From the NCBI RefSeq assembly GCF_029525575.1, contig NZ_JAPDIA010000007.1, forward strand, positions 186,001 through 250,000: 64,000 bases of DNA. The letters run 5' to 3'. The notes under the pieces are model-generated. The model was not told the DNA's origin and searched no databases. It saw only the letters and a list, made by a program, of their open reading frames with translations. A program made the translations under genes and the position numbers. Positions 38,953-53,293 of this stretch are shown in pieces (position 1 is the stretch's first letter; every line of letters starts with the position of its first letter). The stretch is from Cohnella rhizosphaerae. Its GTDB lineage: Bacteria; Bacillota; Bacilli; Paenibacillales; Paenibacillaceae.

Positions 38953-41900
38953 ATGAAAAACTACGCAAAGCTCAGACGATCGTTGGCGCTGTTGCTTATT
39001 TTGGCGCTCGTGCTGCCGTTTGTACGCCTTCCGGCTGCCTCGGCTTCATTCGCGCCGCTTTACGACACGATTAATTACGACAATCCGCCTTCGGCGCCCG
39101 CGTATCGGTCGCTGCCGTCGGGCAGCTATGTGGCTGCGCCGTTTCGCATCAACAACGCATACGGCGAGATTAGCGCGGTCATGCTGAACGCCAAATACGA
39201 AAATACGAGCCGGCCGACCGTCACGAAGGCCAAGATGTCGGTCGCGATTTTCGCCGACGACGGCGGCAAACCGGGCGCGATGCTCGCCGGAGCGGTCGGC
39301 AGCTACGAGCTGGAGGATCAGGTCGATCTGGGCGGCCAGTCCAACCCCTTTAGCCTTTTTTTACATTTCGCTTGAGGAGCCTGCCAAGTTGTACCGCGAC
39401 CGGCAATATTGGATCGTCTACGGCACGACCGATGCCGACGCCGCCAGAGCGAGCCTGGTCGGCGTCAACGAGCAGCCGCTGTCGGAGCAGCAGGGGACCA
39501 ATAACTATGTCGCCGATCTCTATCAGCCTGCCCGCGTCGAGGAGAGCTCGCGCGTCATTTACAGCCTTCAAGACGCCGGCTCGGACATCGCGGGCACGGA
39601 CTGGAGCGGCGCCCAGCGGACCGACGGCCAGATCTTGCCGTTCGTGCTGAACGGCTGGGTGTCGGAGCCGCACGAGAATTTGAGCGTGCAATTCGCGACC
39701 GACACGATGGCGCGCGTCTTTTTTCGGTCCGTCCGCCGACGCGACGGAAGTCGTGCTGGAGCAGTCGGAAGATGAGGGCGCCACCTGGACCGTCGCGAAT
39801 GCCGGCCCGCTGGACCAGTATTCGAACGACGCCACCGTGACCGGACTTAAACCGGAGACAGCTTACTGGTTCCGGCTGGTCGTCAAGGACGGCAGCAGCG
39901 GCGGCATCTCCAATACGGGGCAGATCACGACGCTGCCGGATAGCGGATGGCGGCTGGTGGGCGAGGCGGGCTTCAGCGGACAACTGGTGCGCGACACCGA
40001 GCTCGTTCTGGACGCCGCGGGCATTCCTTATATCGCTTATGTCGATCAAGCGATGACGGGCAAGATTATCGTGAAAAAGTTTACGGGAGCGGCCTGGGCG
40101 TCCGTCGGCGCCGAGGCGACCGACGAACAGGCGTCCAGCGTCTCGCTGGCGCTCGACGGCGAAGGCCGACCGTACATTGCTTATACGGCAGTGGCCGACA
40201 GCTTGCTGACCGTGCGCAAATTCGACGGAACGGCATGGACGACGGTAGGACAAGCCGGCATCGGAGAGGGCGATCTGCCCGATCTCAAGCTGGATGCCGC
40301 GAACCGTCCGTATGTCGCCTACCGCGATCTGGCCGGCCCGCTCGGCGGCGCCATCACCGTATCGACATTCGCCGACGGTTCCTGGCAGCCGGCCGGCGCC
40401 GCTCAGTTTACCCCCGAGACCAGCGTGCAGCGCCTTTCGCTCGCCATCGGCAAGGACGGCGTTCCGTACGTCGGTTACTTTGCCGTCCCGGACGGCTCGT
40501 ACAACAGCTACAAACCGTTCGTGTACCGGTTGGCCGGGGGCGCCTGGACGGACATCGGCTATTCGGGCTTCGGTACGCCTCATTCGGCGTCCGTTCGAAT
40601 CTCGCTGGCCGCAAGCCCGGTAGACGGCGCGATATACGCCGTCTTCGACGACACGAACGTTAGCCGCATGCCGAGCGTCATCCGTTGGAACGGCAGCGAC
40701 TGGGATGCGATCGGATCTCCGGGCATCGCCCCGCGCGCGGATTCGCTGCGGATTGCGGTAGACAGCCAAGGCGTGCCTTATGTCGCGTACTCCAAACGCA
40801 ACGAGGGCGGAGGGCCGGTCAGCGTGCTGCGCTGGAGCGGCACCGCATGGGAGAATGTAGGGGGGCGCCGATTTTTCCGGCGGCGCCGCCTACGACATTT
40901 CGCTTGCGATCGATGCCGGGGGAAGACCTTACGTATCCTACGCGGATCAATTGGAAGGCCAGAATTCGACGGTCAAAGTATATCCGAAGCCGATCTCGAA
41001 TCTGTCCGCGGCGCGGAGCGGCGACCAGGTGCTGCTTAGCTTCGACAAGCCGTCCGGCGCCATGCAGGTTGCCGTGCTAGTATCCGCCGACGGGGGGACG
41101 AGCTGGGTGCCGGCGGCCACGCTGCAGCCGCTCGATTATGCCTCCGGCACGGCGACCGTGACGGGGCTGTCGGCGGGGACGGACTACCTGTTCAAGCTGG
41201 CGGTCGTCGGAGGCAGCCGCGGCGGCGATTCGAACACCGCGGCGGTGGCGGCCCTGGCGCAAGTCGCGGCCGTGACGGCCGCGCCGGCCGCCGGCGCGGT
41301 CGCCTCGGGTACGACCGTTGCGCTCTTCTCGCCGACCGAGGGCGCCGTGATCCGCTACACGACGGACGGCAGCGAGCCGACGGCGGACAGTCCGGTCTAC
41401 GAGGGGCCGATCGCGATCGACGCCGCCAAGACGATCCGGGCGATCGCCTGGAAAGACGGCATGGTCAAAAGCGCAGTCGCCAGCTTCGCTTATACCATCG
41501 CGGTGGCCGGCGCGCCGGCGACGGTGTCGCCTGCCGTCCAATCGGTGACGCTTAACGTGGTGGACGACAAGGGCGCGGTACTGAGCGATCCGCTCACCAA
41601 GCTCGTCGGGTCGCAGCTCGCGCTCGCAGGACAGCTGCTGTCCGCAGACGGCAAAAGCCTCGGCTATGCGCCCGTGACGATCAAGAGCGGGCAGCCGATT
41701 CAACTGCCGGCGCTTGCCGCGGGCACTTACAAGCTCGTGCTGAACGTGGTCGCGCCGAACGGAGAAAAGCTCGCGGGCAAGATCGCGAAGCTGACCGTCG
41801 ATGCCGCGGGGAACGCCACGATCTCGTCCGAGCTGATCGATCCGTACGGTATCGTGACGGACGCTCTGACGGGCAAGACGGTAGATGGCGTCAAGACGAC

Positions 41901-42846
41901 GCTTCACTGGAGCGACACCGCGCTGAACAAGTCGAAGGGCCGTACCCCGGGCGCGCTGGTCGAACTGCCCGAGCTGCCGGACTTCGCGCCGAACCAGAAT
42001 CGCGATCCGCAGACGAGCACGGACGGCGGCAAGTACGGATGGATGGTTTATCCGGACGGCGACTATTACATTCTGGGCGAGAAGGACGGCTATGTCGCAT
42101 ACGACAGCCGCCAGGATACGCGCACCGAGCAGCATGGCGAGGACAGCTACGTAAAAGACGGCAATATCCACGTCGGCCAATCCATCGTCGAATACAGCTT
42201 CAAGATCATGCCGAAGGCCAGCGGTTCCGGCACGCACGCAGCCTATATGAAGGGCTATCCGGACGGCAGCTTCAAGCCGGCCAAGGGCGTGAGCCGGGCC
42301 GAGTTGGCCGCCGTCCTGACCCGCACGATGGCGCAGAAGGAGACGGGCGAAAAGGCGATCGCCTTCAAGGACGTGTCCGCCAAGCATTGGGCGTCCGCCG
42401 GCATCCGAACCGCTGCCGCGCAGGGCTGGATGAAGGGCTACGCCGGCGGCTTGTTTAAGCCCGAAGGCCAGGTCACGCGAGCCGAGCTTGCGCAGGCGCT
42501 GACCAATCTGTACGGCTGGGACGAGGCCGGGAACGGCGCGTCGACGTTCGCCGATACCGCCTCGCACTGGGCGAGCGAAGCGATCGCGGCCGTCCGGGCC
42601 CAAGGCATTATGCAAGGCTACGAGGACGGCACCTTCCGTCCCGACCAGGCCGTCACGAGAGCCGAGGCGGTGAAGGTGTTCAACCAACTGCTTAAGCGAA
42701 GCCCGGGCCAGACGGTCGGCGTGCCCGCCGTGTGGAACGATGTATCCGACACGCACTGGGCTTACGCGGATATTATGGAGGCTTCCGTCAACCACAGCTA
42801 CGTCTTGTACGAGACGGGTCTGGAACAGTGGGGCAAATCAAACTGA
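38953..42846 (+). CDS. Exported SLH protein with propeller-like repeats and chitobiase-C-type domain, three frameshifts
   Basis: About 1297 residues. Order: a signal peptide (RRSLALLLILALVLPFVRLPAASA); a jelly-roll-like N-domain; a fibronectin-type segment (ATVTGLKPETAYWFRLVV); six to seven repeats around the motif GIPYIAYVD / RPYVAYRD / GVPYVAYSK, likely a beta-propeller; another FN3-like segment; a CHB_HEX_C-type domain (GAVIRYTTDGSEPTADSPVY); a carboxypeptidase-regulatory-like module; and three SLH motifs at the end. Shifts occur at T7 39356-39362, T6 39719-39724 and G6 40860-40865. Probably a cell-surface binding protein without an evident catalytic domain. Confidence 0.88.
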
Positions 42847-42854
42847 AAACCGAT

Positions 42855-42896
42855 AAAACGGGACGAACAGGACATTCCCTGTCTCGTCCCGTTTTT
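42855..42896 (+). terminator. Rho-independent terminator
   Basis: A long stem (AAAACGGGACGAACAGG pairing with CCTGTCTCGTCCCGTTTT) is followed by T residues, nine bases after the SLH stop. Confidence 0.92.
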
Positions 42897-42991
42897 CGTC
42901 CGGCTCGTCGGATCGTACGGTTCTTTCGTCGGATATTCTATGTTAATCTGAAAATAACTTTGGCTGAAGCGAAGAATAGGAGTTCATGAAC

Positions 42992-45065
42992 ATGACCATC
43001 ACCAGACTATTGTTAGGCAGTCCGATCAGGCAGCAAGCACCCGTTCTCGCCGCCTTCCTTGAATCGCTCGAGCGGCTGGATCTGAGCGGCATCGAGCTTG
43101 GCTATTATTTTATCGACGATAACGAACAACCGGATTCCTCTGCGCTGCTGGAACGCTTCGCTCTCCGATACGCTTCGGCCCGCATTGTTAAAGGCAGAGC
43201 GGCCGACGAAGACAGTCCGCCGGATCATTACCGGAACGAATATACGCACATCTGGAAGGAAGCGCTCGTTTGGAAAGTGGCGGCCTATAAGGATACGATT
43301 CTATCCGCTGCCGGAAACGAAGGATTTGACGGCGTATTTTTAATCGACTCGGATTTGATCCTTCATCCACAGACGCTCCAGAGGCTTGTCCGCTCGAATA
43401 AAGATATCGTGTCCAATGTTTTTTGGACCAGCTGGCAGCCCGGGACGCGACCCATGCCTCAGGTTTGGCTTCATGGCGAATACGAGCAATATCCGCTTGA
43501 GCGCCGCCAGGCGCTTACCGAAGAGCAAAAGACGCTGGAAACCGAGTTGTTTTACGGACGGATGCGCGTGCCCGGCCTTTATGAGGTAGGAGGCTTGGGC
43601 GCCTGCACGCTGATCTCCAAAAAAAGCGATCCAGGCCGGCGTCTCGTTCGCCGAAATTCCGAACCTCGGCTATTGGGGAGAGGATCGGCACTTTTGCGTC
43701 CGTGCCGCCGCGCTTGGCTTGCGGCTGTATGTCGAGACGACGTATCCTGCCTACCATTTATACCGCGACACTGACCTTGAAGGTTTGCCGGCTTTCATTG
43801 AGCGTTGTGTTGCGGATGACGCGCCGGACGCCGCCGGCAGTCCGGCTTCTCCCTATGAAGATGCGCTCCGTCTGGCAAGCTTCGGCTATGAGACTGCGGC
43901 GGCATACCGAATGCAACAATATCTGGCATTGGGGGGAAGCGGACTCGCTGCCCGTATGCCGGGCGCATGCTTGTCTTTTTCTTGACGAGTTTCATTCGCG
44001 AAGGGGAAACGGAGACGAAGGCAGGGCGATTCTGCTCAAGGAGCTGTTGAATCATAAGCGGGCGGAGCTGTATTGCAGGCTTGGCGCCAAATGCATGGAT
44101 CAGAAAGACTGGAAAGAAGCCGCCATTTGGTTCAAACAGGCGACGAAAGCTTACAAGCCTTTCTCCGAAGCGACCTCCCCCTGATCCGGCAGCATGGACA
44201 TGGAAGCCGTATATCCAGCTTTGCGTGTGCTATGAAAATCTCGGAGATCGCAATCTGGCCTACCACTATAATAATGAAGGCTTGCGTTTTGATCCCCGGC
44301 ATCCCGGGATGCTGTCCAATAAAGAATTTCTCGAAAGGGTTATGAGCGCCAATGCTGCGGAACAGCAACGGGCAGAAGAGAGCCGGACGTACGATGTTCT
44401 GCCGGACGAGGACGCCATATCCCGATTTATACGCGTGGACGATGAGCGCATGGCTCATTTTACTTACGATCTGCCTGAAGCATGGTGGAGCAGGGGGGTA
44501 TGAATATGCCTGGGCCGCGAAGTATTTGGATCCTGGAGACACGGTCCTTGATGCGGCTTGCGGGATATGCCATCCATTCAAATTTTATGCGGCATCCCGA
44601 ACGACTGCGACCTTTGCGTTCGATCTAGATCCGCGCATTCTCTCCCGGGACGCAATCCTGGAGGATATCGCGCAATCCGTTAGTCTGCGGGCCAAGTCCG
44701 AATTCGACCCTGGCCTTTTCGATCGCATAAGCTTCTCGCAGTGCGATATGACGCATTTGCCTTATGCGAATGCGCTTTTCGACAAAATCTTCTGTATCTC
44801 CGTGCTCGAGCATGTGGACGCGCAAACCTTGCGGGGCGCGCTGGAAGAGTTCCGCCGGGTGCTTAAGAACGACGGCTTGCTTGTGCTCACCGTCGACTAT
44901 CCAAATGTCGATATGACGATGTTTCAAGCGCAAATGGATGCTGTCGGCTGGCGTTTTGCCGGGCTGCATGATTTCGGGGAGCCGGCCGATGCGATCTCTA
45001 CGGCAATGTGGGGGCCCGAGATTAAGTGCATCCGGTTGCTGCTAGCCAAGCGCTTGGCGTCCTGA
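42992..45065 (+). CDS. Fusion of glycosyltransferase, TPR-like linker and SAM methyltransferase, four frameshifts
   Basis: Removing one base from each of four runs (A7 43619-43625, G6 43931-43936, C5 44177-44181, G6 44493-44498) gives one continuous frame of about 690 residues. The N-terminal ~270 residues are a GT-A-like transferase (VFLIDSDLILHPQTLQRLV, a DxD motif, and FAEIPNLGYWGEDRHFC). A middle helical region (LLNHKRAELYCRLGAKCMDQ ... YIQLCVCYENLGDRNLAYHY) is TPR-like. The C-terminal ~200 residues are a class I methyltransferase (GDTVLDAACGICHPFKFYA, FCISVLEHVD). The ATG at 42992 is preferred over 42986 because of AGGAG spacing. Likely adds and methylates sugars on a surface glycan or glycoprotein. 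Confidence 0.85.
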
Positions 45066-45072
45066 TAACACA

Positions 45073-45112
45073 AGAACCTCCTGTCCGTCTTACGGAATGG
45101 AGGTTCGTCTTA
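45073..45112. terminator. Bidirectional terminator
   Basis: The hairpin GAACCTCC / GGAGGTTC is followed by GTCTTATTATT. It lies between the convergent GT-methyltransferase and GT2 genes. Confidence 0.75.
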
Positions 45113-45826
45113 TTATTCCGACCAAGCGACAAGAGAAGGATGCTCATCCATGATCGACAGATATTGTTCTCTCCAGCCATGTTCGCCTTTCGGATCGAGC
45201 AGCATATAGCGGATGAACTTATTTTCCCGGTCTACGGACGATGACCAGCCCATATGCTTCAGCCGGAGTTCGGACTTTGCCGACGGGAGCTCCAATATGT
45301 TCTCCGGAAAACGTCCGCAATGTTGGGCCGCGGCCCGCCACCGATAGTCGAAATCCGGCCGGTAACGAAGGAGAAACGGGCGGTAGTAATGGTGAGCCTG
45401 CCAGTATTCGTCGTCCCGATAGGCTTCCTTGCTCCAGAAGTCGTATAATCGGAAGCATAGGACATCCGCTTGCTCGCCCGCGAGCAGTCGATGAATCTCG
45501 CCGGCAAACCGATCTTCGAACCATTCGTCCGCGTCCATATTCAAGATCCATTCCGGATTTTCGCGAATCGTCTCCTCCCATTGTTGAAGCCTCAGTTCGA
45601 TCTCGTTTTGGAAGCGCGACGCGCGATTGCGGACTAACTTGACCGGAATGCCCTCCAGAAGACGCAAGCATTCTTCCGCCGTGCGATCGGTACTGCCATC
45701 GTCGATGATGACGGCATTGCTGATGTATTCCCTGTGCTTCTTCAGCGCCTGCTCCAGGTATCTGCCGCATTCGTTCTTGACGATCATGGAAAGCGTTATT
45801 CGCTTTTGCATAGCGATCGCACTCAT
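45113..45826 (-). CDS. Glycosyltransferase family 2
   Basis: An intact 237-residue GT2: ITLSMIVKNECGRYLEQAL, then VIIDDGSTDRTAEE and the metal-binding ILNMDADEWFED. Lengths and motifs match the SunS/waaE-like group of GT2 enzymes. The ATG at 45826 overlaps the stop of the upstream TPR glycosyltransferase as ATGA, with GGGAGGAA before it. The two are translationally coupled and probably act on the same acceptor. Confidence 0.9.
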   Translation of the reverse strand: MSAIAMQKRITLSMIVKNECGRYLEQALKKHREYISNAVIIDDGSTDRTAEECLRLLEGIPVKLVRNRASRFQNEIELRLQQWEETIRENPEWILNMDADEWFEDRFAGEIHRLLAGEQADVLCFRLYDFWSKEAYRDDEYWQAHHYYRPFLLRYRPDFDYRWRAAAQHCGRFPENILELPSAKSELRLKHMGWSSSVDRENKFIRYMLLDPKGEHGWREQYLSIMDEHPSLVAWSE

Positions 45827-47662
45827 GAGATTCCTCCCGCGTGTTCTCCTCGTCCGAGACGACTTTGCAAATAGGAGCGATTCGCCACGATCCGAGCGTC
45901 GCGAGGGATGTAGGCCGCCGCCTGTTCGTTCTCTTCATAGGCCAGCGCGTACTCCCCCCATGCGATCGTAGCAAACGCATAGTTGCAGACGCGGCAGCCA
46001 GGTCCAGCATGAGTGCTGCAGCAACGCGGAAGAATCCGAAGGCATCTCGACTTCGGTGGCCAACCGATACCACCAGGCGGCCTCCTTATAGTTATCCTCG
46101 GATAAATAAAACGAGCCGAGCCGGCAGCAATTTTCGGCGCGGGGCAGCGCGTAGGCGAAGGACTGCAGCGCTTTGATCTTGGCGAGTTGCGTATGGCCGA
46201 GCGCATGGTAACATTCGGCCGCGCGTCCGCAAGCGCCGATCCTGTCCTCCATCCATACTTCCGATTCAGCCAACAGCTTTTCGTATTGCTCGGCGGCGCG
46301 TTCCCATAAGCCATGATCGTATAACTCGTTGGCGTAGTAGTAGATGTCTCTAGGGTTAAAGGTTTCGCCCGAACGCTGCTTGCGCTCGTAGATATGAAGA
46401 TTGCGGTCCGAATGGCCGTGCACTCTGTCATGCGTCACCGCAATCTCACTGTGCACGATATGGCCATGTACCTGCAGATACTCGTGAACGATGCCGATCC
46501 ACTTGAAGTTCATGCTGCGACGGACTAGACGATTCCGGCGGAGACTGCTTGTCACGTTGCCGTATTCGTCTTTCCCGAGATGGTAGTGCATGGATATCGC
46601 GTCGGCTTGAGTCGGCAGGGCTGCCGTCAATTCGGCAAAAGCCGCTTGGTCTTTAGGCAGCAGGACGTCGTCAGCATCCAACCATAGGATATAGTCCTGC
46701 GTGGCTTGGTCAAAGGCATAATTCCTGGCTTTGGCGAAGTCGTCGACCCATTCAAAATCAAAAATGCGCGCCCCAAAGCGAGCGGCAACCTGCTTCGTGG
46801 CATCCGTCGATCCCGTATCGACGACGATAATCTCCTGAACGAGATCTGAGACGCTGGACAAGCAGCGATCGAGCGTTTCCTCCTCGTTTTTAACGATCAT
46901 GCACAGACTGACCGTCGCAGGCAGCTTCCAATTTTGCAACAGCTCGGTCAGGTCGCTTCCCCATTTGGCTGTGGCTACCCGTTTATTCTTCGACATGTTA
47001 TCGCTGAACGCATGCCATTCGGCCGTCGTCAGGTACGGCGAGTTGTATGCGACGAAGCTACCGCACGCAATATACAGGGAATATCCCGCAAGCAGCGCTC
47101 TGTAGCATAGATCGTCGTCTTCGTAGCTCTCGCCCTCGAACCGTTCGTCGAATCCGCCCAGCTGCGCCAGCGCGGCGCTTCGAATAGCGATCGTCAGACC
47201 GATCAATCTGGAGGCCCGCCGATCCGCTCTGACCGCTTCCCGGCTCGCGCGGTCCAGCTCCAGCAGTTCCCCGACGTCCCCTGTCGCATGCTGCGCACCG
47301 CTGACGCCGTGGCTCAAAGGTCCGGCCGCTGCGGCTTCCGGATGCGCTTCAAGACAATCGACCAACGGCTCCAGCCAATCCTTGCCGACCGCAACGGTAT
47401 CCCGCATGAAGACAACGACTTCTCCACGGGCCTGCGCCGCGCCCAGGTTGTAGCCCGCCGCTACGCCAAAGCCCTTAGGTGCCAGTACGACAAGCGTATT
47501 TACATTCTTTAGGGTCCCAACTTTTTTGGCGATTGCGGTTGCGCCGGACTCAAGGACGACGATGAGTTCGTAAGGCTGCTTCGTCCGGTTATACAACGCA
47601 GTCAAGCAGCCCTCGACCAAATTCTCGTGTTGTGCGAGTAGAACGATACTTACGGATTTCAT
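45823..47662 (-). CDS. Tandem glycosyltransferase 2 protein with TPR tail, one frameshift
   Basis: About 613 residues. A first GT2-like domain (VSIVLLAQHENLVEGCLTAL, GFGVAAGYNLGAAQARGEVV, GGFDERFEGESYEDDDLCYR) is followed by a second (ATVSLCMIVKNEEETLDRCL, VVDTGSTDATKQVA, ILWLDADDVLLP), and then TPR-like repeats (YYYANELYDHGLWERAAEQY ... LPRLQLCVCYDRMGEYALAY). This matches the multi-domain TPR glycosyltransferases found beside collagen-like or flagellin substrates. The frame shifts at C6 on the plus strand, 45954-45959, close to the C-terminus. GGAGG precedes the ATG at 47662. Confidence 0.88.
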
Positions 47663-47743
47663 GACGAACCTCCGTTACATACAGTCTCTATTTTGCTAGT
47701 ATCCCAGATCAAAAATGAATTTGTCCAGGAAGTCTTGCTTCTT

Positions 47744-47788
47744 GAAAATAAAGCGTCCACGCGCACGGTAAATCCGTAGCGTGGACGC
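47744..47788 (-). terminator. Terminator of the collagen-like SLH gene
   Basis: The 9-bp stem GCGTCCACG / CGTGGACGC is followed on the minus strand by TTTATTTTC. Confidence 0.85.
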
Positions 47789-47825
47789 GTTGTGGTGATT
47801 AGCGAATCTTCATATACAAGCGGTC

Positions 47826-49928
<2,103 letters not shown>

Positions 49929-49959
49929 CTACACTGAACATTCGCTGAACAGGGGCGGG

Positions 49960-49991
49960 ATTGCTTTTTAAAGCGCGAGATGTGCTATAGT
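49960..49991 (+). promoter_or_regulatory. Possible secDF promoter
   Basis: TTGCTT (49961-49966) and TATAGT (49986-49991, preceded by TGTGC) lie about 50 bases upstream of the secDF start. The 19-base spacer is long, so this is tentative. Confidence 0.35.
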
Positions 49992-50037
49992 TGGTACTAA
50001 ATTAATAGGAACCGATGGCTGCGAGAGGAGCTAAAAC

Positions 50038-52266
50038 GTGTTGCTGCTAAAAAAGATTGGCGGGACTGGCGCTAACAGTCGTCCTAACACTCGGGGTTGT
50101 CTTCTTCACCTCGCCGGGCATTGTCAATCAGGTTCGTCTGGGACTCGACTTGAAAGGCGGCTTCGAGATTTTGTACGAAGCTTCGCCCGTTCAGGGCGAA
50201 GGCGAGATTCCGGTCGATACGCTCCGACAGACGGCCAAAAGCCTGGAAAAGCGAATCAACGCGCTAGGCACGGCCGAGCCCGAAATCTGGACCGAGGGTA
50301 CGGACAGAATTCGCGTTAGAATCGCCGGCGTCACCGACGAGGAACAAGTCAGAGAAATGCTGAAGAAGCCGTCGGAATTGACGGTTCGGGGTCCGGACAA
50401 CCAAGTCGAACTGACGGGAACCGATTTTGTCGAGGGGGCTGCCCAGGTTGTTTACGACGAGATGCGGAATCCTAATATACAAGTCACCGTTAAAAATAAA
50501 GAAAAGCTGGAATCGCTGTCCAAGCGGCTGCTTGGGCAGACCATCAGCATCAATCTGGATGAACGGGTGCTGACGGCGCCGGTTATTCAAGCGGTTCTGA
50601 CCAACGGGATATGCCGGATTACGGGCCAATTTACTTACGACGACGCAAAAAACATTGTCGATACCATCAATATGGGCGCTCTGCCTCTTAAGTTGACTGA
50701 AAAGTTCAGCCAGTCCGTCGGCGCTTCGCTGGGACAACAATCGTTGGAGCAGACCTTGACGGCCGGGGCGGCGGGCTCCATTCTCATCTTGTTGTTCATG
50801 CTGGCTTTATATCGGCTTCCCGGCATCGTGGCCAGTATTACATTGATAACCTATTCGTGGCTGCTGCTGCTCTTCATGAATTTGATGCAGGCCACGCTGA
50901 CGTTGCCCGGCATTGCAGCGTTCGTTCTGGGGATTGGCATGGCCGTAGACGCCAACATTATCAATTACGAACGATTTCGCGAAGAGTTGAGGACGGGCAA
51001 AACGCCCTTGTCCGCATTCAAGGCCGGCTCCAAAAGGTCTTTCAAGACGATTATGGATGCCAACGTGACGACGCTCATCGCGGGCTTCGTTTTGTTTTCT
51101 CTCGGCTCGGGGGGCGATTAAAGGCTTTGCCATTACTTTAATCATGAGCATCGTTTTAAGTATTTTTACGAATATTTATTTTTCCCAATGGCTTCTTCGT
51201 ATGCTGTTGCGCACAGGGCTGGCCGATCATACTAGGTTTTATGGCGTCAAGCCTGAGCACATCGTTTTTCAAGCAGAGGCAGCGGAAATGCCGGCCATTC
51301 GCGGGAGAATTGACTTTGTAAGCAGGCGCAACGTTTTCTTTTCCATATCCGCCATCGCCACTTTAGCCGGCATCGCCAGCCTCCTTCTTTTTTAATCTGA
51401 ATTACGGCGTGGACTTCAAGGCAGGCACGTCACTGGACATTACGCTTAGCCGCTCTATCGAGTCGTCGTCCGCCAGCCAGATCGTCAGGAGCGCAGGCTT
51501 CGAGCCTTCGGTCTTATCCGTTGGCGGCAATGGGCAGAATCGCGTGTCCATGCGTTTTGACCATGTTTTGGACCCGTCGGGCAAAGACTCCGCCAAGATC
51601 GTCTCCGCATTTGTCGCGACATATGGAAATGACGTAAGCAAAGAGGAGAATACGGTAGATCCGGGCATCGCCCGCGAATTAGCGCTTCAAGCGCTGTATG
51701 CCGTCGGTCTTGCCAGTCTTGGCATCTTACTGTATGTAAGCATTCGATTCGAATGGCGATTTGCTTTGGCCGCGATCGTAGCTCTGCTCCACGATGCGTT
51801 TTTTGTCGTTAGCGTATTCTCCGTGTTCAAATTGGAAGTCAATCTGCCTTTTGTCGCCGCGATGCTTACGATCATCGGCTATTCAATCAACGATACGGTC
51901 GTTATCTTTGACCGGATAAGGGAAAATATGCGTTTCGCGAGAGCCCGGACGTTCGAGGACCTCGTTGAAATCGTCAACCGAAGCGTGAATCAAACGCTTG
52001 GCCGATCGATCAATACCGTTATCGCCGTTCTCTTCGCTTCGCTTGCTCTGTTATTCTGGGGCAGCGAATCGATAAGAATGTTCTCGCTCGCAATGTCGAT
52101 CGGACTGATCGTCGGAATGTATTCTTCCATTTGCATTGCCAGCCAGGTATGGCTGATTATGAAGAATCGCTCCTTGCATCGGCGCTTTAATCGAGAACAG
52201 AAGACGTCGGATGGACTCTATCCGCTTCCCGTACTGCCGATTTCCTATGAAGACGAGGAAGACTGA
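50038..52266 (+). CDS. secDF: Fused SecDF protein-export membrane protein, three frameshifts
   Basis: About 742 residues, the size of the Bacillus SecDF fusion, with 12 membrane helices expected. SecD half: VRLGLDLKGGFEILYEA, AALPLKL-type region, and GIGMAVDANIINYERFREEL. SecF half: NYGVDFKAGTSLDITL and IIGYSINDTVVIFDRIREN. It uses the proton gradient to help complete Sec-dependent export. The GTG start at 50038 follows GAGAGGAG. Shifts occur at A6 50049-50054, G6 51109-51114 and T6 51388-51393. Its place beside several exported SLH proteins may be chance. Confidence 0.94.
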
Positions 52267-52286
52267 CAGGCTTCGGATAAATGCAA

Positions 52287-52322
52287 CAAGGCTGCTTTGA
52301 AGTCTTCTTCAAGGCAGCCTTG
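52287..52322. terminator. Bidirectional terminator
   Basis: A near-perfect 16-bp stem (CAAGGCTGC... / ...GCAGCCTTG) lies between convergent secDF and the WYL gene. Confidence 0.88.
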
Positions 52323-52327
52323 TATTC

Positions 52328-53293
52328 TTATTTCCCCCACACCTCCTGCCTGTCCTTCAATCCCTCTACAACCTCCTTCGGCATTTCCCTGACCTTGATA
52401 TCCGCGCCCAAGAAAAGCAGCCAGTTCGTGGTCTCGGCCAATTCGTCCGGACGATGAACAGGGAGCGACGCCTTCAGGATGGCCGTCGTCTGATACGGAT
52501 TCGTATAGGAAATCGTCATTTTGAGCGGATGGTACTTTTTGAACTGGGCGATCGCCTGAGGACCGAGCTCGACGACGAGGTTGAAGGCTTCTTCGCGTTT
52601 GCTTAGCTGCTCCGCGATTTTCTTCGGGCTTATTCTTTTTTTTCTCCGGATAGGGTCGGACCTCGGCGAGACGGTCGACGGGAATGATCCGCCGCTTCTC
52701 CTCAACGAGGTCGAAGCCTTCGATTTGCCAGGCGCTTTTTTTCGCGATACAGGCGCATGAGATAGACCGAATAAGTCTTGATTTCCTTTCCTTCTTCGAC
52801 GGAAGCCGCGAGGTAGCGATCTTCGAGAAGAATCTGTATGAGCTGCTCCAGCATCGGATGGGGCAGATCCGACAGATCGAGCAGGTCGGGATTGTGGGGG
52901 TTCGTCCCTTCGAACAGCAGGATTTGATTCAACAGTACCAGATCGTCCTGCTGATTCTGCGAGATGAGGCCGAGCAATTTTTCCGCCAAGGAGTGACGGC
53001 TCTTGAGATAAGGGAGCTGCAGATTGCGCGTGGCCATGAAGGCGATAAAAAAGCGCCTTAATCTCATTGTCGGTGAAGCGGACCGTGGGCAGGACGGAGT
53101 TGTTCATCACAAAGTAGCCCCCGTCCCGCCCGACCTCGGCGACGAGCGGCATGCCCATCGCTTCGATCTCGCGGATGTCCCGGATCGCCGTCGAACGGGA
53201 GATGTTGAACTCGTGCATGATTTCCGAAATCGTGAAATGGGCGCGGTTGTTGATGTACCGCATGATTACGTTAATCCGTTCTACTTTTTTCAT
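52328..53293 (-). CDS. WYL-domain regulator, paralogue of 16078, three frameshifts
   Basis: About 320 residues, the same architecture as the regulator at 16078: MKKVERINVIMRYINNRAHF, the helix EIMHEFNISRSTAIRDIREI, EIEAMGMPLVAEVGRDGGYF, a shared middle block (ATRNLQLPYLKSRHSLAEKL, QILLFEGTNPHNPDLLDL), and a C-terminal WYL-like part ending WLLFLGADIKVREMP. Shifts at A6 53047-53052, T7 52736-52742 and T8 52636-52643 (plus-strand runs) are each +1 and together restore the frame. It is divergent from a DoxX-like and a GyrI-like gene, its likely targets. Confidence 0.85.
   Translation of the reverse strand: MKKVERINVIMRYINNRAHFTISEIMHEFNISRSTAIRDIREIEAMGMPLVAEVGRDGGYFVMNNSVLPTVRFTDNEIKALFYRLHGHAQSAAPLSQEPSLLGGKIARPHLAESAGRSGTVESNPAVRRDEPPQSRPARSVGSAPSDAGAAHTDSSRRSLPRGFRRRRKGNQDLFGLSHAPVSRKKAPGKSKASTSLRRSGGSFPSTVSPRSDPIRRKKRISPKKIAEQLSKREEAFNLVVELGPQAIAQFKKYHPLKMTISYTNPYQTTAILKASLPVHRPDELAETTNWLLFLGADIKVREMPKEVVEGLKDRQEVWGK

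Noticed and set aside
41077-42795. 572-residue minus-strand open frame
   Set aside because: Opposite strand of the SLH gene; composition is non-protein-like.
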